From NCBI GenBank assembly GCA_003166855.1, contig PMUM01000128.1:494-34828 (forward strand): a stretch of 34,335 nucleotides of DNA, written 5' to 3'. The notes under the pieces are model-generated. The model searched no databases. It worked only from the letters and a program-made list of their open reading frames with translations, and had not been told where the DNA came from. Numbering within the stretch: the stretch's first letter is position 1; each line of letters begins with the position of its first letter. This stretch comes from Acidobacteriaceae bacterium (lineage in GTDB: Bacteria > Acidobacteriota > Terriglobia > Terriglobales > Acidobacteriaceae). Positions 1 to 8,025 of the stretch are shown here, in pieces. The position numbers were made by a program, and so were the translations under genes.

Positions 1-366
1 GCGCTGAAGTTTCGCGACTGGGGCAAAGTCGCGGCCACGTTCGTCGATGTGCAAACCGGGAGAGCAATCCGCATTGCGGCGAAGGAATCGTCAAAAGCGC
101 TCGCTCGTCAACTGCATCCCGAGATCGAGAACAAGAATCAGCAGCAGATGCTGGCCTACCGCGAGATCTCCGACGACAATCTCTTCACAACAATGTGGGT
201 CAAGGTGGAGCTGCCGCCTGAAGAATTTCCTGGATACAAAGGCGATCGTGTGACGTGTGACGCTTGCGCGGAAGGCATTAACTTCCGCAGAGAGGTTCGC
301 CGCAACGGAAAAGTTCTGTGCCGAGCGTGCGCCGGAGAGAGTTACTACGAACTATTAGCGGAATGA
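1..366 (+). CDS. FmdE-family protein, 3' part (5' end outside window)
   Basis: The reading frame is open from the first base and ends with TGA at 364-366, so this is the C-terminal 121 residues of a longer gene. The text starts [17 protein letters not shown] and later has an [10 protein letters not shown] stretch, which fits the FmdE family (named for subunit E of tungsten/molybdenum formylmethanofuran dehydrogenase). The end carries a zinc-ribbon-like pair, CDAC and CRAC, separated by a basic segment, as seen in FmdE C-termini. In bacteria lacking methanogenesis these proteins are of uncertain role, so no reaction is assigned. The last 12 bases overlap the 3' end of gatA on the opposite strand. 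The family call is by recall of the sequence pattern. Confidence 0.75.
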   Translation, partial: ALKFRDWGKVAATFVDVQTGRAIRIAAKESSKALARQLHPEIENKNQQQMLAYREISDDNLFTTMWVKVELPPEEFPGYKGDRVTCDACAEGINFRREVRRNGKVLCRACAGESYYELLAE

Positions 367-1791
367 GTGCTCGTAATGATGCGCGACCCGAAGAATGGTC
401 GCTTCGTCGAAGTGCTTTCCGAGAATCTGCAGCCCGATCGGCAACTTCTCTTTCGTCTCGCCGCACGGCACCGAAATCCCCGGAATCCCCGCCAGATCCG
501 CAGTCACTGTGTAGATATCGGCCAGGTACATCGACAGCGGATCATTCGATTTCTCGCCCAGGCGGAATGCCGCCGTCGGACTGGTCGGGGTCACAATGGC
601 ATCCACTTTGCGGAAGGCTTCGTCGAAATCGCGCGTCAGGAGCGTCCGCACCTTCTGCGCCTTCAGGTAATACGCATCGTAGTAGCCAGCGCTGAGCGCA
701 TACGTGCCGAGCATGATGCGCCGTTTTACCTCAGCTCCGAAGCCTTCGTCGCGACTGCGGCGGTACATCTCCGACGGTGTCTTCACTCCACGCGCCCGAT
801 GGCTGTAGCGCACGCCGTCGTAACGAGCCAGATTCGACGAAGCTTCCGCCGTTGCGATCAGGTAATACGTTGGAATCGCGTACGGCGTGTGCGGCAGTGA
901 AACCGGTACAATCTCGCAGCCCAAGCTTTTGAACTTGTCGATCGCCGCTTCCACGGCCTGCCGCACTTCGTCGTCCAGTCCCTCCCCGAAATATTCTTTC
1001 GCTACACCAAGTTTCATTCCGCGAACCGGCTTGCCGAGTTCGGCAACGTAGTCGGGCACCGGAACATCGGCCGAGGTGGAATCCATGGGATCGCGTCCGG
1101 CAATCGTGCGCAGCACAATCGCCGCGTCCTTCACCGTTTTTGCCAGCGGTCCAATGTGGTCGAGCGACGAAGCAAATGCGATCAGCCCGTAGCGTGAGAC
1201 TCGTCCATAGGTTGGCATCAGTCCGACCACGCCGCAGAACGAAGCCGGCTGGCGGATCGAACCACCAGTGTCTGAGCCGAGAGTAACCACCGCCATGTCC
1301 GCAGCTACCGCCGCGGCCGAACCGCCGGAGGATCCTCCGGGCACGCGGCTCAGATCGCGCGGATTGCGCACTGGCTGGTAAGCAGAGTTTTCATTCGACG
1401 AGCCCATAGCGAACTCATCGCAGTTCATCTTTCCTAGGACCACTGCGCCCGCGGCTTCCATGCGCGCCACAGCGGTGCAGTCATAGGGAGGAATGTACTT
1501 CTCCAGAATCTTCGATCCTGCGGTGGTACGCAAGCCGCGCGTGCTCATCACATCCTTGATTCCGACCGGCACTCCACCCAACGGCGGCAGGGTCTTGCCT
1601 TCGGCGGCCATGCGGTCGATGCGGTCCGCCTGCTCGAGAGCGCGCTCTTTCGAGAGCGTCAGGAATGCGCCGATCTGGCCGTCTTCCTGCTTGATGCGGA
1701 CGTAGTGCGCCTCGGTAAGTGCGAGCGCGGTGGTCTTCCGCTCTTGTACAGCGGAGCGGGCGGCGTCGATCGTAAGTAAAGTTAGGTCCAT
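355..1791 (-). CDS. gatA: Asp-tRNA(Asn)/Glu-tRNA(Gln) amidotransferase subunit A
   Basis: Amidase subunit of the GatCAB complex. It releases ammonia from glutamine (or asparagine) for conversion of mischarged Glu-tRNA(Gln) or Asp-tRNA(Asn) in the cytoplasm. The 478-residue length is normal for the family. The amidase-signature triad is visible: Lys79 in GVPVGIKDV, the cis-Ser in [11 protein letters not shown] (about 154), and nucleophile Ser178 in [11 protein letters not shown] long match over the whole chain leaves little doubt about the family. It lies 24 bp downstream of gatC and ends the minus-strand set cca, DUF721, gatC, gatA. No gatB is seen in the window, so the B subunit must be encoded elsewhere. 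No clear Shine-Dalgarno sequence precedes the ATG, which may mean translation is coupled to gatC. Confidence 0.96.
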   Translation of the reverse strand: MDLTLLTIDAARSAVQERKTTALALTEAHYVRIKQEDGQIGAFLTLSKERALEQADRIDRMAAEGKTLPPLGGVPVGIKDVMSTRGLRTTAGSKILEKYIPPYDCTAVARMEAAGAVVLGKMNCDEFAMGSSNENSAYQPVRNPRDLSRVPGGSSGGSAAAVAADMAVVTLGSDTGGSIRQPASFCGVVGLMPTYGRVSRYGLIAFASSLDHIGPLAKTVKDAAIVLRTIAGRDPMDSTSADVPVPDYVAELGKPVRGMKLGVAKEYFGEGLDDEVRQAVEAAIDKFKSLGCEIVPVSLPHTPYAIPTYYLIATAEASSNLARYDGVRYSHRARGVKTPSEMYRRSRDEGFGAEVKRRIMLGTYALSAGYYDAYYLKAQKVRTLLTRDFDEAFRKVDAIVTPTSPTAAFRLGEKSNDPLSMYLADIYTVTADLAGIPGISVPCGETKEKLPIGLQILGKHFDEATILRVAHHYEHSFR

Positions 1792-1815
1792 CTGGGATCT
1801 TCGCGGATCTTGGAT

Positions 1816-2154
1816 CTATCGCTCAATTACTTTCGGAACCCGGAAGAAATCATCGTCGGCATCAGGCGCGTTCGCGAGAGCCTCTTCATGCGGCAAGGAT
1901 TTGCGCAGTCCTTCGAGCACATCTTCGCGGCTCGCGTACGCGAAGCGCGCGCTTCCCTGCCTCGCCTCGTCCACTCCGTAACGATCGGAAACCTGCGCCA
2001 TTGGCGGCACATCTGAGGTATCAAGCTCGTTGAGACGGTCGACATATTCGAGGATGGAGTTCAGATCACGCAGCATTCCCGCACGCTCTTCCTCGGTGAG
2101 TTCCAGATTGGCCAGGTCGGCGACGTAGGCAACGTCTTTGTCGGTAACTTTCAT
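1816..2154 (-). CDS. gatC: Asp-tRNA(Asn)/Glu-tRNA(Gln) amidotransferase subunit C
   Basis: Small subunit that wraps round GatA and stabilises the GatCAB complex. The 112-residue protein begins MKVTDKDVAYVADLANLELT, followed by a helical segment containing LNSILEYVDRLNELDTSDV, which is the usual GatC pattern. The tail ends with DDDFFRVPKVIER, matching the conserved FRVPKV ending of the family. It sits 19 bp after the DUF721 gene and 24 bp before gatA on the same strand, the expected gatC-gatA order. Family and role are firm; operon membership is inferred from spacing. Confidence 0.95.
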   Translation of the reverse strand: MKVTDKDVAYVADLANLELTEEERAGMLRDLNSILEYVDRLNELDTSDVPPMAQVSDRYGVDEARQGSARFAYASREDVLEGLRKSLPHEEALANAPDADDDFFRVPKVIER

Positions 2155-2173
2155 GGGAGTAAGGAGCCGGAAT

Positions 2174-2500
2174 TCAGCGCTGGTTTTTGTTCACGCTCTC
2201 CGCGGGCGCAACGACAAACTCAATTCGGCGAACTGCCTCGGTTGTGTACCGGTTGATGACCGCCAGATAGCGCGGCGCAAGAGCCTGCAATTCAGCTTTC
2301 CATCCCTGACCAGCGACTTCGACGCGCAGCACTCCGTCTTCGAAACTGAGGGCCCGCGTGCGCTCGGCCACGGCCGATCCGCAGACGACGGGCCAAGCCA
2401 TCAGAGGCGCCTCAGCCCGCGGCGCCAGGCGTAAAGACTGCGCGACGATTTTTTCCAGCCCTGAACCAGCCTGTTCCAAGTGCAGTCCTCTTCTCACCAA
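2174..2500 (-). CDS. DUF721 / DciA-like protein
   Basis: A 108-residue basic protein with the DUF721 (DciA-related) layout. An N-terminal helix with EKIVAQSLRLAPR is followed by PLMAWPVVCGSAVAERTRALSFEDGVLRVEVAGQGWKAEL, where the W-x-VCG-x-A-ERT and L-x-V-x-V-x-x-x-W-x-x-E-L elements are characteristic. In bacteria that lack DnaC/DnaI loaders, DciA assists loading of the replicative helicase DnaB. The protein here is shorter than many DciA proteins, so that role is inferred from the family only. It lies between cca and gatC with short gaps (64 and 19 bp) and is probably co-transcribed. I am confident of the family and less so of the function. Confidence 0.75.
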   Translation of the reverse strand: MVRRGLHLEQAGSGLEKIVAQSLRLAPRAEAPLMAWPVVCGSAVAERTRALSFEDGVLRVEVAGQGWKAELQALAPRYLAVINRYTTEAVRRIEFVVAPAESVNKNQR

Positions 2501-2564
2501 ATGCGTCGACCCGCTCGCGAGATAACGATTTTAGCATTGCGTAGTGCCGCCCAAGTCGCGAACC

Positions 2565-3920
2565 TTACACAGGGAATTCGCGGAGCACGAATTCGAGGGC
2601 TGCATCCCGCGAAGGCAAGCGGCCTTCGAGTTGGGCATCTTCCACCGCGGTAAGGATCTCGCGAAACTTCGGTCCCGGCAGATGCCCCGCAGCGATCAGG
2701 TCATCGCCGGTCACCAGCGGCGCAGGCCGCATCTTCTCCGCTGGAATCTCCGCGCGCTTGTGCTGGATAAATTCATACGTCGCCAAGTTTCGGTGGCTGG
2801 CTAGGCAATCGGCACGGTGCAGGGCAAGATGCTCATCGAACGCGGGCATGCGCAGAAATCGCTTCAGCGTCGATTCCTTCATGCGCGTCGCGTGGCCGAA
2901 GCGCATGTGGTTATCGACGAGCGCCAGAATCTGTTCGGCCTCGTCGTTGGAGAAGCGCAACTCCCGGCAGATCTTCTCCGCCATCTTCACGCCCACCTCG
3001 ACGTGCCCATCGAACCGGATGCGGTCGGGCGCCACCCGGAACGTCGCAGGCTTGCCCACATCGTGCAGCAAGGCTCCCCACGCCAGCGTCAACGGACAAG
3101 GACTCGGCAAGTTATCCAGCAGCAGCAACGTGTGCACAAACACATCGCCCTCGGGATGGAATTCCGCAGGCTGCTCGACACCCTTCATTGCCGAAATATC
3201 CGGCAGAACATGATCGAGCAAACCACTTGCATCCAGCAGCAGAAACGCGCGCCGAGTGTGCCCTTCCGTCAACATGCGAGTCAGTTCGTCGCGCACACGT
3301 TCGCGCGAAACAACCTGGATCTGTTCCGCCAGTTTCTGCATCGCGCCGAAGGTCGCGGGCTCGATCGTGTACTCGAATCGCGCTGCAAAGCGTACAGCTC
3401 GCAGCATGCGCAGTTTGTCTTCGCCGAAGCGCTGCTCAGGATCGCCAATGGTGCGAATGATTCCCGACTCAAGATCCGCGCGACCGCCTACATAATCGAG
3501 CACCTCCCCGCTCACGGGATCGAGCAACATCCCGTTGATGGTGAAATCCCGCCGCGCCACATCCTCCCGTGGATCGCGGCTGAACCGCACTTCATCCGGA
3601 TGGCGGCCGTCGGAGTAGCCAATATCACTGCGGAAGGTGGCCACCTCCACGGCATGCGATTTTGAAGACACCTCCACCGCAACTCCGCTTGCAGCATCAT
3701 CGTCCGGGAGTGGTACGAGCACCACTCCGAATTGGGCTCCCACCGCATACGTTTCCGGGAAGATGCCCATTACCTGCTGCGGCGTCGCATTCGTCGCCAC
3801 GTCGTAGTCCTTGGGTTCGCGCTGGAGGAGAAGGTCCCGCACGCAGCCGCCCACCAGATAGGCCTGAAAGCCATGCTGGCGCAGGGTTTGCACGATCGAG
3901 GTGGCGAAGTCCTTCAACAT
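2565..3920 (-). CDS. cca: CCA tRNA nucleotidyltransferase / poly(A) polymerase family protein with HD domain
   Basis: A 451-residue class II nucleotidyltransferase. The head domain shows LVGGCVRDLLL (residues 22-32), the metal-binding pair Asp38 and Asp40 in KDYDVATNA, and RRDFTING at 123-130, followed by GRADLESGIIRTIGDP and the KLRMLRAVRFAARF block that recognises incoming nucleotide. A C-terminal HD hydrolase-type region has HDVGK at 286-290 and a HADCLASH-like element near 380. Such enzymes add or repair the 3' CCA of tRNA, but some relatives add only CC, only A, or poly(A), and the sequence alone does not decide which. It is the first gene of the minus-strand cluster. A palindrome-rich divergent region lies directly upstream. 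A TATCAT hexamer (complement of 3936-3941) is a possible -10 for it. Confidence 0.88.
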   Translation of the reverse strand: MLKDFATSIVQTLRQHGFQAYLVGGCVRDLLLQREPKDYDVATNATPQQVMGIFPETYAVGAQFGVVLVPLPDDDAASGVAVEVSSKSHAVEVATFRSDIGYSDGRHPDEVRFSRDPREDVARRDFTINGMLLDPVSGEVLDYVGGRADLESGIIRTIGDPEQRFGEDKLRMLRAVRFAARFEYTIEPATFGAMQKLAEQIQVVSRERVRDELTRMLTEGHTRRAFLLLDASGLLDHVLPDISAMKGVEQPAEFHPEGDVFVHTLLLLDNLPSPCPLTLAWGALLHDVGKPATFRVAPDRIRFDGHVEVGVKMAEKICRELRFSNDEAEQILALVDNHMRFGHATRMKESTLKRFLRMPAFDEHLALHRADCLASHRNLATYEFIQHKRAEIPAEKMRPAPLVTGDDLIAAGHLPGPKFREILTAVEDAQLEGRLPSRDAALEFVLREFPV

Positions 3921-3954
3921 AGCTGGGCGTCTTCCATGATACCGCCCATCGCTC

Positions 3955-3970
3955 TCAAGAAACTTCTTGA
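3955..3970. promoter_or_regulatory. 16-bp dyad overlapping the -35 region
   Basis: Two perfect 7-bp arms, TCAAGAA and TTCTTGA, are separated by AC. The right arm shares bases with the TTGACA hexamer at 3967-3972. It also lies where a -35 for the divergent cca gene would fall if TATCAT (complement of 3936-3941) is its -10. Binding by a dimeric regulator is inferred, not shown. Confidence 0.4.
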
Positions 3971-3996
3971 CACAGATGTAAAGCGTGCTTTACATT
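3967..3996 (+). promoter_or_regulatory. Probable sigma-70-type promoter of the amidohydrolase gene
   Basis: A perfect -35 TTGACA (3967-3972) is followed after 18 bp by TACATT (3991-3996, 4 of 6 to consensus). Transcription would start near 4003, giving a leader of about 150 nt before the ATG at 4155. The spacer and -10 are occupied by the large palindrome at 3976-3995, which suggests repression. Confidence 0.5.
3976..3995. promoter_or_regulatory. Perfect 20-bp palindromic operator O1
   Basis: Arms ATGTAAAGC and GCTTTACAT are exact reverse complements with GT between them. The site covers the promoter spacer and most of the -10. The second site at 4003-4020 repeats the core TGT(A/C)AAGC..GCTTTACA. 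A dimeric HTH repressor is the natural reader; I cannot name it, and none is encoded next to it. Confidence 0.6.
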
Positions 3997-4002
3997 TTAG
4001 TA

Positions 4003-4020
4003 TGTCAAGCATGCTTTACA
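4003..4020. promoter_or_regulatory. Second operator O2 of the same type
   Basis: Arms TGTCAAGC and GCTTTACA are separated by AT, with one mismatch to a perfect dyad. The centre is 26 bp from the centre of O1, so the two sites are offset by about two and a half helical turns. It lies at the inferred start of transcription. A weaker dyad TGACA-CT-TGTCA follows at 4023-4034. Confidence 0.55.
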
Positions 4021-4154
4021 CATGACACTTGTCACGCCGGCCACGTGACGGTTTGTACTGGCAGCTGCAACCGCGACACAGGATCATTGGCGGGAGAACC
4101 TACACGGTGAAACCTGCAAGCAAACGAGATCGAGTTCCATTTATGGAGATGACG

Positions 4155-6008
4155 ATGAAATCCTCACGATTTGCCTCAACCCTCTCGGTTCTTGGCTGGA
4201 TGGCGTTCTATCTGCTGCTGTCCGCACCGGCGATCATCCTTGCCGATCAAGACCATAGCGACAGTTTCGTAATCCGCGGCGCGCGCGTGTTCGACGGCCG
4301 CAAAGTGCTTGAGCAAACCGACGTCTGGGTGGAAGGCGGCAAGATCAAGGCTGTCGGCAAGACCCTGAAAATCCCATCGAACGTGAAAGCGATCGATGCC
4401 GTAGGCGACACGCTCCTCCCTGGCCTGATCGATTCGCACACACACGCCTGGGGCAGCGCTTTGAAGGAGGCCGAGATCTTCGGCGTCACCACCGAACTCG
4501 ACATGTTCACCGGCGTGAAATATATGCAGCAAACAAAGAAGGAGCAAGCTGAGGGCAAGGATCTCGATATGGCGGACCTGCGATCCGCCGGCACGCTGGC
4601 GACCGCGCCCGGCGGCCACGGGACTGAGTACGGCCTTGAGATTCCCACGCTCTCGTCGCCTTCCGAGGCGCAGGCTTGGGTCGACGCCCGCATCGCCGAA
4701 GGATCGGACTACATCAAGATCGTGATCGACGACGCTAGCGCCTACGGGGGCCATCGCCCGACGCTCAACCAGGAGACGTTGAAAGCTCTGATTGATGCAG
4801 CCCACAAACGAGGCAAGTTGGCGGTCGTCCACATCGGCACACAGCGGGATGCCCGCAACGCGATCGAAGCCGGAGCCGACGGGCTGGCTCATTTGTTCGC
4901 GGACAGCGCCCCAGCGCCGGACTTCGCCAAGCTCGTCGCAGCGCATCACGCATTCGTGGTTCCAACACTGGACGTGCTCGAAAGCGTGAGCGGCACGGCC
5001 AGCGGCGAATCGCTCACCACCGATCCGCGGGTCGCGCCGTACCTCACTGCAGAAGACGTCGGCAACCTGAAGCGATCGTTTCCGAAGTTCACCACATCGC
5101 TGAGTGAAAAATATGCCGAGCAGACCGTGACTCAACTCAAAGCCGCACACGTTCCGGTCCTGGCCGGAACGGACGCGCCCAATCCCGGCACCTCGCACGG
5201 CGCAAGCATCCACCGCGAACTGGAATTGCTGGTGCGTTCGGGCCTCACGCCGCCTGAAGCGCTCGCTGCAGCGACGTCGGTTCCGGCCGCCGCATTTCAT
5301 CTCGACGACCGCGGCTCGATCGCTGTCGGAAAGCGTGCCGATCTGCTGCTGGTGAAGGGCGATCCCACGCAAGACATCACCGCCACCCGCGACATCGTTT
5401 CCGTATGGAAGCTGGGCGTGGAAGATGACCGGGCAAGCTACCGCGCTTCGCTCGAGAAGACAAAACTGGACACGGCGACCGCACCCAAGCCAGCAGCGCC
5501 CTCGAATCCGGCTGTGGGATTGATCAGCGACTTCGACGACGGCGCGCCCAACGCCAAGTTCGGCACGGAATGGATGCTTTCGACTGACAGCATTGCCGGC
5601 GGCAAATCCACTGGAACCATGAAAGTCGTCGATGGCGGCGCCAACGGAGACAAGCACGCTTTGGATGTTTCAGGCCTGATCGACGGCGGCCTGCCCTACG
5701 CGTGGGCCGGCGTGATGTGGGCGCCGGGATCGCAACCGTTTGTTCCGGTGGACTTGTCGGCGAAGAAGAGTATCTCGTTCTTTGCCAAAGGCGATGGACA
5801 AACCTACCGGGTGCTGGTCTTCACAACCAGTGGAGGACGCGTCCCGGCACAGCAGACGTTTAGTGCCGGCCCGGAATGGAAGAAGACGAGCATTCCCTTC
5901 TCCTCGTTCAGCGGAACCGACGGGCATGACATTTCCGCGATCCTTTTTGTCGGGGGCCCGGCGGCCGGCAAGTTTGACTTCCAAGTCGACGAAATCGCGC
6001 TCGAGTAG
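4155..6008 (+). CDS. Exported metal-dependent amidohydrolase with C-terminal CIA30-like domain
   Basis: The start is set at ATG 4155 because GGAG (4145-4148) lies 6 nt upstream and the product then begins with a clear signal peptide (MKSSRFASTL, hydrophobic core to about residue 28, cleavage near ILADQ). Upstream in-frame starts exist (TTG 4029, ATG 4143) but fit less well. The 617-residue protein has an amidohydrolase/imidazolonepropionase-like barrel: H95-T-H97, Lys188 in DYIKIVIDD, His226, His246 and Asp340 in LAGTDAPNPG, then the closing GSIAVGKRADLLLVKGDP strand. From about residue 456 a CIA30/CBM11-like beta-sandwich follows (FDDG, then a SFFAKGDGQTYRVLVF block). The fusion suggests binding of a polymeric or glycan substrate, but the substrate is unknown. 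It would act in the periplasm or outside the cell. Four dyads cover its promoter. Confidence 0.85.
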   Translation: MKSSRFASTLSVLGWMAFYLLLSAPAIILADQDHSDSFVIRGARVFDGRKVLEQTDVWVEGGKIKAVGKTLKIPSNVKAIDAVGDTLLPGLIDSHTHAWGSALKEAEIFGVTTELDMFTGVKYMQQTKKEQAEGKDLDMADLRSAGTLATAPGGHGTEYGLEIPTLSSPSEAQAWVDARIAEGSDYIKIVIDDASAYGGHRPTLNQETLKALIDAAHKRGKLAVVHIGTQRDARNAIEAGADGLAHLFADSAPAPDFAKLVAAHHAFVVPTLDVLESVSGTASGESLTTDPRVAPYLTAEDVGNLKRSFPKFTTSLSEKYAEQTVTQLKAAHVPVLAGTDAPNPGTSHGASIHRELELLVRSGLTPPEALAAATSVPAAAFHLDDRGSIAVGKRADLLLVKGDPTQDITATRDIVSVWKLGVEDDRASYRASLEKTKLDTATAPKPAAPSNPAVGLISDFDDGAPNAKFGTEWMLSTDSIAGGKSTGTMKVVDGGANGDKHALDVSGLIDGGLPYAWAGVMWAPGSQPFVPVDLSAKKSISFFAKGDGQTYRVLVFTTSGGRVPAQQTFSAGPEWKKTSIPFSSFSGTDGHDISAILFVGGPAAGKFDFQVDEIALE

Positions 6009-6051
6009 GGGGAACTCAGCGAACACGGAGGGTGGGATGCTGCTGGCAGGT

Positions 6052-6823
6052 CTAAGCGGTATCCCACGCTTTGCGATAAGAGTCGGTCAGGAGTTTCGAG
6101 ATGGCAGACCGATCCACTCGCTCGGGCAGCGGAGACGATTTGGCCGCGTCCTCGCATTCGGCAAAAAGTTTCTGCGCCATCGCGACGACCTTGTCCATCG
6201 AGTACTTGCCAGTCCGGACGCGGACCAGAAAATCCTGCTCGGGACGGGGCAGAGTGATCGTTCCCTCGGACAGAAGTTCCTTGCACTCATTCAGCAGCCG
6301 CAGTGTGTGCATGGCTGCTTTCACGTCATAGCCAAATTTCGCTTCGATCTCGGGCCGCTGCCCCTTCTTGCCTCGCCCTTTCGTCCCGGTCATCCGTTTG
6401 AGTTGGTCATCGGCGAATCCCAGGAACGGCTTCACGAAGGTTCGCGAGAGAAAAACGCTCCGACTGCGACGCAACGTCTTTCCAAATCGCGTTGCGAAGA
6501 ACGCCTTCGGCAAACAGGAAGTGCAACGCCGTCGGATTTCGCTTGCACGCCAGAGCCGCCCATTTCTTCAGCGAGTACAGCGTCACATCCACATCATGCG
6601 GGCCGTTGCGGACCTCGTTCTCGGCGGTCGACCACACGAAATGCGGCATGGACTCCAGTCCAAGAACTAGCTCGGGCGGCTCGATGTAGAGGCCATAGAT
6701 GTCGAGGTCGTCCGTTCCGTGGACTTTGGCGCCATGCAATTCGGAGCCCCCCACAAACAGCTGGATCAGCCGATCGGGAAATGCGAAGCCCGACTCTCGA
6801 ACGTGTTGGAGCAAGTCCGCCAT
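6052..6823 (-). pseudogene. Predicted nucleotidyltransferase (DUF/COG3541-like), broken by one frameshift
   Basis: Two overlapping minus-strand frames together make one protein. The N-terminal part (6823 to about 6455) reads MADLLQHVRESGF, then FVGGSELHGAKVHGTDDLDIYGLYI, a Pol-beta-type nucleotidyltransferase core with G-S and D-D-L-D. The C-terminal part continues as FLSRTFVKPFLGFADDQLKRM and later KFGYDVKAAMHTLRLL, ending at 6052. The frames meet at a run of five A on the plus strand (6451-6455). With four A the text runs QSERFLSRTFVKPF with no break and gives about 256 residues, similar to intact relatives. The damage is therefore a single-base insertion in a homopolymer, either a real mutation or a sequencing or assembly error. 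Biochemical role unknown. It is divergent from tsaD with a 23-bp gap. Confidence 0.75.
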
Positions 6824-6846
6824 CAGACTTCGAATAATATAGGAAT

Positions 6847-8007
6847 ATGCCCGACGCCTACATCCTCGGCATCGAGAGTTCGTGCGACGAGACCGCGGCG
6901 GCGGTCGTGCGCTCGGGCGAACAGCTCATCTCGAATGTGGTCGCGTCGCAGATCGCGACCCATCAGCCGTATGGCGGCGTCGTCCCAGAACTGGCTTCAC
7001 GGGAGCATCTGCGCGCCATCGTGCCCGTCGTGCGCCAGGCGCTTGCCGAGGCGAAGCACACCTACGAATCCGTTGACGCTATCGCGGTGACTCAGGGCCC
7101 TGGCCTCGCTGGAGCCTTGCTGGTAGGCATCAGCTATGCCAAGGCGCTGGCTTTCGCGCTCGACAAGCCGTTGATTGCCGTCAACCATCTCGAGGGCCAC
7201 ATTCACGCCGTGCTGCTCGAGGAGCGGCAGAAGGGCAACCACGATCTGCAATTTCCGGTGCTCGCACTGGTCGTCTCCGGCGGACATACGCATCTCTACC
7301 TCGCGGCGCAAAAAGGCGATTCGTGGACCTACGAAAACATCGGCCACACTCGCGATGACGCCGCCGGAGAAGCCTTCGACAAAGTCGCCAAGCTACTCGG
7401 TCTGGGGTATCCCGGTGGCCCGGCGGTGGATCGGCTTGCGCCACACGGCGATCCCCGGGCCGTGAAATTTCCTCCGGCCCAGATCAAGCATCGCGACCGC
7501 CGCGGCCGACACGACGGCAGAGTAGTCGATGAAGACGATAACCGTCCTCGCTTTGATTTTTCTTACAGCGGCATCAAGACGGCAATTCTGCGCTACGTTG
7601 AAGCCCACGATATGCGTGCTACCGTGGAAGCGCGGCGGAAGGCCTTGTTGAACATTGCAAAGCCAAAGCTGGAGGACTACCTCGCCAACTGCGACAAACT
7701 CACGCTCGACCTCGTCGCATCCTTCCAGCGCGCCATCGTCGAAGACCTGGTCGGAAAAACCCTGACGGCGGCCCGAGCCTACGATGTAGCCACACTCTTC
7801 GTCACCGGAGGTGTTGCTGCGAACCAGGAATTGCGGCAGACCTTCGAGCGCGAAGGAGCAAAGCAAGGCCTGCCCGTGTACTTCCCTTCGCGTCCGCTGT
7901 CAACCGACAATGCGGCCATGATCGCCGCCGCGGCCTATCCAAAATTTCTGTTGAAAGATTTTGCCGCGATGGATTTTTCTGCGGAGGCCGGGCTGCTCTT
8001 GAAGTAG
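6847..8007 (+). CDS. tsaD: tRNA N6-threonylcarbamoyladenosine transferase TsaD
   Basis: Catalytic subunit that transfers threonylcarbamoyl from TC-AMP to A37 of ANN-decoding tRNAs, acting with TsaB and TsaE in the cytoplasm. It starts MPDAYILGIESSCDETAAAVV, the hallmark N-terminus. The metal-binding histidines are His114 and His118 in NHLEGHIHA. Other signatures are VSGGHTHLY, GEAFDKVAKLLGLGYPGGPAVDRLA, FSYSGIKTA, VTGGVAANQELR and STDNAAMIA. At 386 residues it is about 45 longer than many bacterial TsaD proteins. The excess is in two charged inserts, around 212-235 (rich in H, R, D) and around 255-285. No tsaB, tsaE or tsaC is present in the window. AGGA just upstream of the ATG is a plausible ribosome binding site. 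Confidence 0.95.
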   Translation: MPDAYILGIESSCDETAAAVVRSGEQLISNVVASQIATHQPYGGVVPELASREHLRAIVPVVRQALAEAKHTYESVDAIAVTQGPGLAGALLVGISYAKALAFALDKPLIAVNHLEGHIHAVLLEERQKGNHDLQFPVLALVVSGGHTHLYLAAQKGDSWTYENIGHTRDDAAGEAFDKVAKLLGLGYPGGPAVDRLAPHGDPRAVKFPPAQIKHRDRRGRHDGRVVDEDDNRPRFDFSYSGIKTAILRYVEAHDMRATVEARRKALLNIAKPKLEDYLANCDKLTLDLVASFQRAIVEDLVGKTLTAARAYDVATLFVTGGVAANQELRQTFEREGAKQGLPVYFPSRPLSTDNAAMIAAAAYPKFLLKDFAAMDFSAEAGLLLK

Positions 8008-8025
8008 ATGATCCGCCAGCGGGAT

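Noticed and set aside
4176-5657. 493-codon open frame on the minus strand across the amidohydrolase
   Set aside because: It is antisense to a gene with clear family motifs and has no recognisable protein text; long antisense frames are common at this GC content.
6052-6513. Separate short gene for the C-terminal nucleotidyltransferase part
   Set aside because: Its first residues are out-of-frame text of the upstream half; one base change joins the two, so a split gene is more likely than two genes.
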